Shown here in pieces: positions 56,972 through 64,000 of a stretch of 64,000 bases of DNA. The stretch is from positions 1-64,000 of the forward strand of contig JRUP01000015.1 in the NCBI GenBank assembly GCA_000773965.1, read 5' to 3'. The notes under the pieces were generated by a model. The model searched no databases and was not told the DNA's origin. It saw nothing but the letters and a program-made list of their open reading frames with translations. Source of the DNA: Enterobacter cancerogenus. GTDB lineage: Bacteria > Pseudomonadota > Gammaproteobacteria > Enterobacterales > Enterobacteriaceae. Position 1 is the first letter of the stretch. Each line of letters begins with the position of its first letter. The position numbers and the translations under genes were made by a program.

Positions 56972-57703
56972 TTAGTTTAGGTGCTGAAATGCGCCGCTGA
57001 GCGGTTTTTCGATCGGGTAATCTAAATCGCCATGTTTACTGGTACCCAAGCCCAGCGCCACCAGTGATTCCACCATTTTTACCGCCGCGCTGACGCCATC
57101 AATCACCGGCAGACCCAACTCTTTCGTCAGCTCCTGCGCCAGTGAGGCCATGCCGCCACAGCCCAGCACAATCGCGCCGCTGCCATCTTCGCGTTTAGCC
57201 TGAATACAACGCTGGCGCACTTTTTCTTGCGCCACACCGCTGCCATCTTCCAGCGCCAGCACCGGGAGATCGATAGCGTGCAACGCCGCACAATGATGGG
57301 TAAAGCCATACTGCTGTAGCAGATGGCGGGCAATCACCAGTGTGCGCGGTAGCGTGGTGACAATTGAAAAGCGCGTCGCCACCAGCGTTGCCGTGTGCAT
57401 CGCAGCTTCCGCAATGCCGATCACCGGCCCGCTGGCCAGTTCACGCGCGGCCAGCAATCCCGGATCGCCAAAGCAGGCAATAATGTGGCCACTCACGCCC
57501 AGTGCTTTGCCGACCCTGACCTGTTCCAGTACGCCAATCGCCGCAATGGCTTCATCGAAGTGCCCTTCAATCGACGGCACACCCTGGCTCGGACACACCG
57601 CCAGAATTTCGGTTCCTGGTGCCGCTACCGCACGTGCGGCTGCACCGATGGTTTCTGTCATCGCCAGGCTGGTATTGGGGTTGATCACCTGAATCAGGCT
57701 CAT
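56972..57703 (-). CDS. hpxA: Allantoin racemase
   Basis: A 243-residue Asp/Glu-hydantoin racemase family enzyme that interconverts R- and S-allantoin. The two catalytic Cys are in IACFGDPGL and VLGCGGMASL. N-terminal IQVINPNTS is the family start. ATGA overlap with the GntR gene stop; 34 bases before puuE. Confidence 0.92.
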   Translation of the reverse strand: MSLIQVINPNTSLAMTETIGAAARAVAAPGTEILAVCPSQGVPSIEGHFDEAIAAIGVLEQVRVGKALGVSGHIIACFGDPGLLAARELASGPVIGIAEAAMHTATLVATRFSIVTTLPRTLVIARHLLQQYGFTHHCAALHAIDLPVLALEDGSGVAQEKVRQRCIQAKREDGSGAIVLGCGGMASLAQELTKELGLPVIDGVSAAVKMVESLVALGLGTSKHGDLDYPIEKPLSGAFQHLN

Positions 57704-58422
57704 GATGCGGCTCCATTGTGACCGGAAAATAACCGGGTGAAGTCGGGTAACGTTTCGCCGCTGCGCTCAAAATGCAGGCTGGCCACGATGTGTTCGAAGT
57801 GATGCTGTAAGGCTGCGGTGAGCGCGGGAAGATCTTTCTGCCGCAGTAGCTCCACCAGCCGATCATGATGATCGCAACGACACCCGCGCTGCCAGGGCGC
57901 ACCATAGGCGGCAATCACTAATGATGAGCGCTGTGTCAGGCGCGTCACCATATCCGTCAGCACCTGATTACCGGAAATCGCCTGTAGCTGAATATGAAAA
58001 GCCGCAGAGAGCCGAATTGCCGCCGCACCATCGTGCTGTTCGTGAGCCTGCTGCTCTTCCTCAACGAGTGTGCTCAGGGCAGCAAGGTGTGGTGGCTGAA
58101 CATGAGCCAGCACCGCGGGCAAATTGGCGCACTCGAGTAAGCTGCGAGTGGCAAAGATATCGCGCGCCTCGTCAACGCCCGGCGTGGCCACTTGTGCACC
58201 ACGCCTGGGCGACAAGGTGATCATTTGCACCGCCGCGAGGCGTTGTAGCACCTTGCGAATGCCGGTTCGGCTCACACCAAAGACTTCTGATAGCGCCTCT
58301 TCTGGCAATTTGCTGCCCGGTGGCAGCTGATGTTCAACAATGGCAGTGAGTAATGCCTGATAGATGGGTTCGTCGCGATCATTCAGATCGGCAGCCGTTT
58401 TCTGGCCTGTTTCGCTCTTCAT
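57700..58422 (-). CDS. hpxS: GntR-family regulator HpxS (FadR subfamily)
   Basis: A 240-residue regulator with an N-terminal winged helix (IVEHQLPPGSKLPEEALSE, FGVSRTGIRKVLQRL) and a C-terminal all-helical FCD-type effector domain. ATG 58422 has GGAG seven bases upstream. First gene of hpxS-hpxA-puuE, divergent from the permease gene; twin GTATAC palindromes in the gap are its likely operators. The effector may be a ureide. Confidence 0.85.
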   Translation of the reverse strand: MKSETGQKTAADLNDRDEPIYQALLTAIVEHQLPPGSKLPEEALSEVFGVSRTGIRKVLQRLAAVQMITLSPRRGAQVATPGVDEARDIFATRSLLECANLPAVLAHVQPPHLAALSTLVEEEQQAHEQHDGAAAIRLSAAFHIQLQAISGNQVLTDMVTRLTQRSSLVIAAYGAPWQRGCRCDHHDRLVELLRQKDLPALTAALQHHFEHIVASLHFERSGETLPDFTRLFSGHNGAAS

Positions 58423-58456
58423 TACCTGCTCCGGTAAGTGTCTGTGCACAGCACAT

Positions 58457-58487
58457 CGTATACGTGAAATTAATTTTTTGTATACAA
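58457..58487. promoter_or_regulatory. Twin GTATAC palindromes, likely HpxS operators
   Basis: CGTATACG (58457-58464) and TTGTATACAA (58478-58487); their GTATAC cores are 21 bases apart, two helical turns. Located between divergent hpxS and the permease gene, as expected for a FadR-type GntR dimer pair. Confidence 0.65.
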
Positions 58488-58567
58488 GAAATCAATTCTG
58501 GCCTGGATCCTGCAATACCGTTTCACGCTGTGATTATTTTTCCCATGTTGTTAGAGGAGCAGGTTTC

Positions 58568-60061
58568 ATGCCAAATCATTCTGAAGTGACCTCCGGGGTG
58601 GCCTCTGGCGCCAACGCCCACTACAGTCCACGCCTGTGTAATGAAGATCTGGCGCCCACGCGCGACCAGAACTGGTCGTGGTATAACATTTTCTCTTTCT
58701 GGATGTCGGATGTGCACAGCATGGGCGGCTATGTGGTCGCCGCCAGCTTCTTTACGCTGGGACTGGCGAGCTGGCAGGTGCTGCTTTGTCTGCTGGTAGG
58801 TATCTGCATCGTACAGTTGTGTGCCAATCTCGTCGCCAAACCGAGCCAGATGGCGGGCGTGCCTTATGCGGTGATTTCACGTCAGGCATTCGGCGTGTTT
58901 GGTGCCAATATCCCCGCGGTGATTCGCGGCCTGATCGCTTTCGCCTGGTATGGCATTCAAACCTATTTAGCGGCTAATGCGCTGATGCTGGTACTGCTGA
59001 AGTTCTTCCCTTCACTGAGCGGCATGACACAGAGCAGCTGGCTGGGGCTATCTCAACTCGGCTGGTGCTGCTTCGGCGTGATGTGGTTCCTGCAGGCCAT
59101 GGTGTTCTGGCACGGCATGAGCGCGATTAAACGCTTTATCGATGTGGCGGGTCCGGCTGTCTACGTGGTGATGGTGGCGCTAGCGGGCTGGATTGTATAC
59201 AAAACCGGCTTTGACGGTATCTCCTTTACGCTGGCCAGCAAGCAGTTAAGCACTGGTGAGCAAACCTGGCAGATGATCACCGCCACCGCATTAGTGGTCT
59301 CTTACTTCTCTGGCCCATTACTCAACTTTGGTGACTTCTCTCGCTACGGTAAAAGCATGGGGGAAATCCGCCGGGGGAACCGCTGGGGCCTGCCGTTTAA
59401 CTTCCTGCTGTTCTCGATTGTCACCGTGGTGATCGTGTCAGGTACCCAATCGCTGTTCGGCCGCATGATTACCGATCCCATTGAGACCGTGAGCATGGTT
59501 GGCAATGATGTCGCCGTCGCGATTGGTTTACTCACCATGATTATCGCCACTATCGGCATCAACATCGTGGCGAACTTTGTTTCACCGGCTTTCGACTTCT
59601 CAAATTGCTCACCGCAGAAAATCAGTTTCCGTACCGGTGGAATGATTGCCGCAGTGGGTTCTGTACTTCTGACGCCATGGAATCTGTTCCAGTCACCGGA
59701 GTTGATTCATTACACGCTGGATGTGCTGGGCTCCTTTATCGGCCCGCTGTTTGGCATTTTGGTGGCCGATTTCTATCTGATTAAGCGCAGCAAGGTTTAC
59801 GTGGACGACCTGTTTGATGACACACCAAAAGGACGCTACTGGTATCGCGGTGGCTTTAACCCAAAAGCGATTGCCGCACTGCTGCCGTCGGTAGGTATTT
59901 GCCTGGTGATCAGCTTCATTCCGTCACTGCATGCCGTGGCAAATTTCAGCTGGTTTATTGGTGTGGCATTAGGTGCAGGTTGCTATCGCTGGCTGGCACG
60001 CGCCGATCGTGAAGTCTCAGTGGGCACCTATCGTCAGGAAGTGGCGGTGCAGAAGGATTGA
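58568..60061 (+). CDS. NCS1-family allantoin/nucleobase permease
   Basis: A 497-residue membrane transporter with about twelve helices. NCS1 signatures: NEDLAPTRDQNWSWYNIFSFW, SDVHSMGGYVVAASFF, GVPYAVISRQAFGVFGA and FAWYGIQTYLA. ATG 58568 has an AGGAG upstream and starts the expected N-terminus; the longer frame reaching back into hpxS is spurious. Divergent partner of the allantoin racemase/allantoinase operon, so allantoin is the likely cargo; a Klebsiella counterpart may be called HpxC. A weak GG-N10-GC sigma-54-like site is at 58499-58514. Confidence 0.88.
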   Translation: MPNHSEVTSGVASGANAHYSPRLCNEDLAPTRDQNWSWYNIFSFWMSDVHSMGGYVVAASFFTLGLASWQVLLCLLVGICIVQLCANLVAKPSQMAGVPYAVISRQAFGVFGANIPAVIRGLIAFAWYGIQTYLAANALMLVLLKFFPSLSGMTQSSWLGLSQLGWCCFGVMWFLQAMVFWHGMSAIKRFIDVAGPAVYVVMVALAGWIVYKTGFDGISFTLASKQLSTGEQTWQMITATALVVSYFSGPLLNFGDFSRYGKSMGEIRRGNRWGLPFNFLLFSIVTVVIVSGTQSLFGRMITDPIETVSMVGNDVAVAIGLLTMIIATIGINIVANFVSPAFDFSNCSPQKISFRTGGMIAAVGSVLLTPWNLFQSPELIHYTLDVLGSFIGPLFGILVADFYLIKRSKVYVDDLFDDTPKGRYWYRGGFNPKAIAALLPSVGICLVISFIPSLHAVANFSWFIGVALGAGCYRWLARADREVSVGTYRQEVAVQKD

Positions 60062-60101
60062 TCTGATGATCAGATTGGCGCCGATGCCAGCCTGAAAAAG
60101 C

Positions 60102-60130
60102 AAAAAGCCGATGCATTTCTGCATCGGCTT
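60102..60130 (-). terminator. Terminator between the permease gene and tRNA-Asp
   Basis: AAGCCGATGCA (60105-60115), TTTC, TGCATCGGCTT (60120-60130): a perfect 11-bp stem. The minus-strand side is followed by TTTTTGCTTTTTC, so it ends tRNA-Asp transcription; it can also serve the permease gene. Confidence 0.88.
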
Positions 60131-60140
60131 CTTTAATGAT

Positions 60141-60217
60141 TGGCGGAACGGACGGGGCTCGAACCCGCGACCCCCTGCGTGACAGGCAGGTATTCTAACC
60201 AACTGAACTACCGCTCC
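60141..60217 (-). tRNA. aspV: tRNA-Asp (GTC)
   Basis: 77 bases with CCA encoded. The acceptor stem GGAGCGG pairs with CCGTTCC; the anticodon stem-loop CCTGCCTGTCACGCAGG has anticodon GTC; the T-arm carries GGTTCGAGCC. Nearly the same as the E. coli tRNA-Asp, and adjacent to dnaQ as aspV is in E. coli. Confidence 0.98.
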
Positions 60218-60351
60218 GCGCTTTGTTCCCCGTCGAGAACGAGGCGAATATTAATGGCAGCCTTATGAACCGTCAATGCTTTTTCTGAGGGAATGAATCG
60301 TTTGCCGATTTTTTCAGCTTTACGTTGCTTTTCCACGCAAAATCAGTCCAT

Positions 60352-61083
60352 TCAGGCACGCCACAGGCAGCTCCCGCCCTTCTTCAACACTAAATCCAGA
60401 CGGCTTTCATGTGCGATAATCTCATCATCGCTGGCGTTGACCACGCGTAATCCTGAACTCGGACGCACGATGCGCTGAATGTTATCGCCGGTATTTTGGC
60501 TGCTCTGATCACCTTCCGCCGAGAAAGCCAGAGAAGTTTGGCCGCCCGTCATCATCAGGAACACTTCAGCCAGAATTTCGGCATCGAGCAATGCGCCGTG
60601 CAGCGTACGTTTACTGTTGTCGATTTCGTAGCGATTACACAGTGCATCGAGACTGTTGCGTTTGCCTGGATACATCTTACGCGCCATCGCCAGGCTATCT
60701 GTCACCTGACAGAAGGTGTCGGTTTTGCCGATACCGCGCTTAAGCATGCCAAACTCATAATCCATAAAGCCGATATCGAACGACGCGTTATGGATCACCA
60801 GCTCTGCACCACGGATGTATTCGAGGAATTCATCGGCGATGTCTGCAAACATCGGCTTATCGGCAAGAAACTCATCGGCAATACCGTGAACGCCGAAAGC
60901 TTCCGGATCCACCAGCCGATCGGGCTTGAGATACATATGGAAGTTGTTGCCGGTCAGGCGACGGTTAATCACCTCAACCGCACCGATTTCAATGATGCGA
61001 TGTCCTTCATAGTGCACACCGATCATGTTCATGCCGGTGGTTTCGGTATCGAGGACGATCTGGCGGTTATTTGCAGTGCTCAT
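60352..61083 (-). CDS. dnaQ: DNA polymerase III epsilon subunit (proofreading)
   Basis: The 3'-5' exonuclease of the replicase core. 243 residues as in E. coli. DEDDh active site: Asp12 and Glu14 in VLDTETTGM, Asp in ELVIHNASFDIGFMD, and the His-Asp pair in HGALLDAEILAEVF. The C-terminal tail after ~190 binds the alpha subunit. Divergent from rnhA with 53 bases between starts, so the promoters overlap. Confidence 0.97.
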   Translation of the reverse strand: MSTANNRQIVLDTETTGMNMIGVHYEGHRIIEIGAVEVINRRLTGNNFHMYLKPDRLVDPEAFGVHGIADEFLADKPMFADIADEFLEYIRGAELVIHNASFDIGFMDYEFGMLKRGIGKTDTFCQVTDSLAMARKMYPGKRNSLDALCNRYEIDNSKRTLHGALLDAEILAEVFLMMTGGQTSLAFSAEGDQSSQNTGDNIQRIVRPSSGLRVVNASDDEIIAHESRLDLVLKKGGSCLWRA

Positions 61084-61136
61084 AGGACTCGTTTTATGTC
61101 AGACTTGGCGTTTTGTCAGAAGGAAGTCTACCAGAG

Positions 61137-61604
61137 ATGCGCAAACAGGTAGAAATATTCACCGATGGATCCTGCCTGGGCAATCCCGGCCCCGGCGGTT
61201 ACGGCGCCATTTTACGTTATGGCCCACATGAAAAAGAGTTCAGCGCCGGTTATCGACTCACGACAAACAACCGCATGGAAATGATGGCGGCGATTGTGGC
61301 GTTAGAAGCGTTAACTCAGCCCTGCGAAGTGGTGCTCAGCACCGACAGTCAGTATGTGCGCCAGGGCATCACCAGTTGGATCCATAACTGGAAAAAGCGC
61401 GGCTGGAAAACGGCCGATAAAAAGCCGGTGAAAAATGTCGATCTCTGGAAGCGGCTCGATCTCGCGCTCAGCCACCATGAAATTAAGTGGGAATGGGTAA
61501 AAGGCCACGCCGGTCACCCGGAAAACGAGCGCTGCGACGAACTGGCGCGCAGCGCGGCCGGTCATCCGACGCAGGATGATGTCGGCTATCAGGTCGAATC
61601 CTGA
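61137..61604 (+). CDS. rnhA: Ribonuclease HI
   Basis: Cleaves RNA in RNA-DNA hybrids. 155 residues from ATG 61137. Active-site residues: Asp10 ([13 protein letters not shown]), Glu in [10 protein letters not shown], Asp in LSTDSQYV and Asp in NERCDELAR, with the assisting His in KGHAGHPEN. The basic protrusion [15 protein letters not shown] is present. The start at 61113 in the longer frame is not used. The 3' end overlaps convergent yafS by 16 bases. Confidence 0.97.
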   Translation: MRKQVEIFTDGSCLGNPGPGGYGAILRYGPHEKEFSAGYRLTTNNRMEMMAAIVALEALTQPCEVVLSTDSQYVRQGITSWIHNWKKRGWKTADKKPVKNVDLWKRLDLALSHHEIKWEWVKGHAGHPENERCDELARSAAGHPTQDDVGYQVES

Positions 61605-62323
61605 TCCTTCACTTCACGAAATTGCCGGGTGGCATTCACCGTTTGTCTGACCTGCGCTTTGTTTAAGCTCTTCTTCGCCTTGGTGGGCGTTAACGGGAAT
61701 GTTCGTTTGCGTGCCACCACAATGTTCAGACATCCCAGCGCGGGCAGGTGCGCACTGATCACTTTGCCGCCCTGCCGATGCCACGGCACCACTTGAAAAC
61801 GGGTGCGATAGACCACTTCATAGTTGAGCAGGCTGAGCCAGTCGAGCAAGCGTACCTGGCTGAACATGCGTCCGCTCCATGGCGCGCGGGCGTGCAAACC
61901 CGGAATACCTTTGCTGATCCCCAGCAAGCTGAACGGGTTGAACCCGCTGATAATCATCCAGCCATCATCAATCAGGACCCGGTCCACTTCTCGTAGCACG
62001 CGATGGGGATCCTGACTCCACGCCAGAGTATGCGCCATCAGACAGGCATCAATCGATTTCGCTTCAAAGGGTAATTGCGTGGGATTGGCGATTACCTGCA
62101 AGTCATCGCCCTCAATGCCCACATTCACCTGATGCGATATGGCACACTGACGGGTGTTGATTTCTGCGCTGAGGCTGCCAAGTTTAAGCATATGAAAGCC
62201 ATACAGCTTTCCAAGGTAGGGCTGTAACTGCTGTGTGAGTGCATCGCGAAAATAGTCTCCCCATGGCATATCGCGCCAGGAGCGCGGCGCAGTCAGAATT
62301 TGGCGTGTTTTCGCTGGCTTCAT
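61589..62323 (-). CDS. yafS: Class I SAM-dependent methyltransferase YafS
   Basis: A 244-residue methyltransferase-fold protein. Partial SAM-binding features: [18 protein letters not shown] at the first strand, then [25 protein letters not shown], as in motifs II-III. The substrate is not known. Divergent from gloB, conserved position. Confidence 0.88.
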   Translation of the reverse strand: MKPAKTRQILTAPRSWRDMPWGDYFRDALTQQLQPYLGKLYGFHMLKLGSLSAEINTRQCAISHQVNVGIEGDDLQVIANPTQLPFEAKSIDACLMAHTLAWSQDPHRVLREVDRVLIDDGWMIISGFNPFSLLGISKGIPGLHARAPWSGRMFSQVRLLDWLSLLNYEVVYRTRFQVVPWHRQGGKVISAHLPALGCLNIVVARKRTFPLTPTKAKKSLNKAQVRQTVNATRQFREVKDQDST

Positions 62324-62363
62324 GCTCTACCATCATCCTTTTTCTACGACCTGAGAGGTGTTT

Positions 62364-63119
62364 ATGAATCTTACCAGTATTCCCGCGTTGCAGGATAACT
62401 ACATCTGGACACTGACGGACGATGATAAAAACTGTCTGATCGTCGATCCCGGCGAGGCTCAACCGGTGCTGGATAAAATCAGAGTCAACAAGTGGCAACC
62501 CGTGGCCATTTTACTCACGCATCATCATCACGATCATGTCGGCGGTGTCGCCGAATTATTGCAACACTATCCCGATATCGCGGTTTACGGACCAGAAGAA
62601 ACCGCGGATAAGGGGGCAAAACACATCGTCGCTGAGAATGATGAATTTACCCTGCTTGGGCTAGATTTCCGTGTCATCGCAACACCCGGACACACTTTAG
62701 GACATATCTCATATTTCAGTTCACCTTATCTTTTCTGTGGTGACACGATGTTTTCTGGCGGCTGTGGAAGATTATTTGAAGGCACAGCAGAGCAAATGTT
62801 TGATTCATTTCAAAAGCTTAATGAGCTCCCCGCAGATACCCTGATTTGTTGCGCTCATGAGTACACTTTATCCAATATGAAGTTTGCTGCGGCTATTCTG
62901 CCTCATGACCCGAAAATTTTGGCAAGGTATCAGCAAATTAAGGACTTACGCGCAGAAAACCGCATCACTTTGCCTACAAAATTGGCATTAGAGCGGGAAA
63001 TAAATTTATTTCTCCGAACGCAAGATGCTGATTTACAAAAGGCTTTGGGGACTAATGTTGCTTCCTCCCCGTTATGGCAAACTTTCGCCGATCTACGCGA
63101 GAAGAAAGACCGTTTTTGA
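62364..63119 (+). CDS. gloB: Hydroxyacylglutathione hydrolase (glyoxalase II)
   Basis: Second step of glyoxal detoxification: hydrolyses S-lactoylglutathione. 251 residues from ATG 62364 (GAGAGG upstream), the E. coli length; the GTG six bases earlier is an unlikely start. Binuclear metal motif [10 protein letters not shown], then [29 protein letters not shown] and [14 protein letters not shown]. Confidence 0.96.
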   Translation: MNLTSIPALQDNYIWTLTDDDKNCLIVDPGEAQPVLDKIRVNKWQPVAILLTHHHHDHVGGVAELLQHYPDIAVYGPEETADKGAKHIVAENDEFTLLGLDFRVIATPGHTLGHISYFSSPYLFCGDTMFSGGCGRLFEGTAEQMFDSFQKLNELPADTLICCAHEYTLSNMKFAAAILPHDPKILARYQQIKDLRAENRITLPTKLALEREINLFLRTQDADLQKALGTNVASSPLWQTFADLREKKDRF

Positions 63120-63190
63120 TATTTAAGGTTGTGTTGTGTGTACCCCTAACGTATAGTTGCTCGTCTTTTAAGCGAACTATTGACACACAC

Positions 63191-64000
63191 ATGAAGGCTA
63201 AAGCGATCTTACTCGCCTCGGTCTTGCTGGTAGGATGTCAGGCATCAAGGAATGACGCCAATATCCCCGTACAGCATGCACAGAGCCTGTCTTCAGCTGG
63301 TCAAGGTGAAAATGGAAAGTACGGAGATCAATTATTATCGCAGCGCTGGCAGGATGATGGAACAAGCCTCGCAGAAGATACCGATCTCTGGAATCACATT
63401 AGTGACGAGTTGAAGATGGGGATTCCGGAAAACCCCCGGATCCGCGAACAAAAAACAAAGTTTTTAAAAAATAAGAGCTATCTCCACGATGTAACATTAC
63501 GGGCAGAGCCGTACATGTACTGGATTGTCGAGCAGATACAGAAACGTAAAATGCCGATGGAACTGGTACTGCTACCCATAGTGGAGAGCGCTTTTGACCC
63601 ACATGCAACATCTTCTGCGAATGCCGCTGGCATCTGGCAGATTGTTGCACAAACGGGCAAAAACTATGGTTTGAAACAGAACCAATGGTATGACGGACGC
63701 CGCGATGTGGTGGCCTCGACCAAAGTTGCGCTGGATATGATGCAGCGTCTGAACGGTATGTTTGACGGTGACTGGTTGTTAACAGTGGCCGCCTATAACA
63801 GCGGTGAAGGACGCGTGCTGAAAGCGATAAAACAGAATAAGGCGCGCGGCAAGCCGACTGATTTCTGGCACTTATCGTTACCACGCGAAACCACGGTCTA
63901 TGTACCTAAGATGTTGGCCTTGAGTGAAATTCTCAAGAACAACAAGCAGTACGGTATCAAATTGCCGACCCCGAACGAAAGCCGTGCTTTAGCACGTGTG
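63191..64000 (+). CDS. mltD: Membrane-bound lytic murein transglycosylase D (5' part)
   Basis: A lipoprotein that cuts peptidoglycan glycan strands to 1,6-anhydro ends. It runs off the window; 270 residues are visible. The lipoprotein signal MKAKAILLASVLLVGCQAS has the lipobox LVGC. The lysozyme-like catalytic domain includes PIVESAFDPHAT with the catalytic Glu, AAGIWQI, and VAAYNSGEGRVLKAI. LysM repeats would follow outside the window. Preceded by gloB, as in E. coli. Confidence 0.95.
   Translation, partial: MKAKAILLASVLLVGCQASRNDANIPVQHAQSLSSAGQGENGKYGDQLLSQRWQDDGTSLAEDTDLWNHISDELKMGIPENPRIREQKTKFLKNKSYLHDVTLRAEPYMYWIVEQIQKRKMPMELVLLPIVESAFDPHATSSANAAGIWQIVAQTGKNYGLKQNQWYDGRRDVVASTKVALDMMQRLNGMFDGDWLLTVAAYNSGEGRVLKAIKQNKARGKPTDFWHLSLPRETTVYVPKMLALSEILKNNKQYGIKLPTPNESRALARV

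Overview
The window looks like a chromosomal segment of an enterobacterium, most likely Erwiniaceae (Pantoea/Erwinia-like). Many products are near full-length matches, by recall, to E. coli proteins (DbpA, SdaC, ProA/ProB, PhoE, Crl, FrsA, Gpt, PepD, DinB, GmhA, FadE, DnaQ, RNase HI, GloB, MltD). Much of the E. coli proBA-phoE-crl-frsA-gpt-pepD ... dinB-yafK-yafJ-gmhA-fadE ... aspV-dnaQ-rnhA-yafS-gloB-mltD order is kept. The species call is an inference from gene content and order; no search was run.

Layout. 0-8 kb: end of a LysR regulator, a Tat-signal amidohydrolase, an AriR/YmgB-like small protein, dbpA, cheV and a chemoreceptor gene (the latter with a near-consensus sigma-28 promoter), and the serine transporter sdaC with a PurR-like box upstream. 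8-17 kb is the accessory region. It holds a two-gene flippase/glycosyltransferase operon behind a JUMPstart/ops element, then a phage-derived module on the minus strand: S24-type repressor, a small Arg-rich protein, T4-type lysozyme, holin, overlapping Rz/Rz1 spanins and a pectate-lyase-fold tailspike. No capsid, terminase, integrase or replication gene is present. Copies of a CCATCAGTTAA motif lie on both sides of the repressor gene, in its own promoter region and just upstream of a candidate promoter for the lysis genes, so the module looks like one regulated unit.

17-42 kb: proBA, phoE (with a Pho box), crl, frsA, gpt, pepD, an inserted sugar ABC transporter, dinB (LexA box), dpaA, yafJ, gmhA and fadE (FadR site). 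Then comes a complete methionine-salvage locus (mtnK, mtnA, mtnDCB, mtnE plus the omega-amidase yafV) with MetJ boxes in both divergent promoters, and a HigBA toxin-antitoxin pair with two palindromic operators.

42-60 kb: katG, then a large ureide (purine breakdown) nitrogen-scavenging region. One minus-strand operon encodes an ABC transporter, ureidoglycine aminotransferase, allantoate amidohydrolase, OHCU decarboxylase and HIU hydrolase, behind a consensus sigma-54 site. Next to it are an RpiR-family regulator, hpxWXYZ (with its own sigma-54-like site), allantoinase, allantoin racemase, a GntR regulator and an NCS1 permease. Together these could take up ureides and strip their nitrogen down to the oxalate level. 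Urate oxidation and an oxalurate carbamoyltransferase are not in the window. 60-64 kb: tRNA-Asp, dnaQ/rnhA, yafS, gloB and the start of mltD.

The features I find most worth a second look are the repressor-lysis-tailspike module, the RfaH-type flippase/glycosyltransferase operon, and the sigma-54-linked ureide cluster with its AtzG/AtzE/AtzH-like trio.
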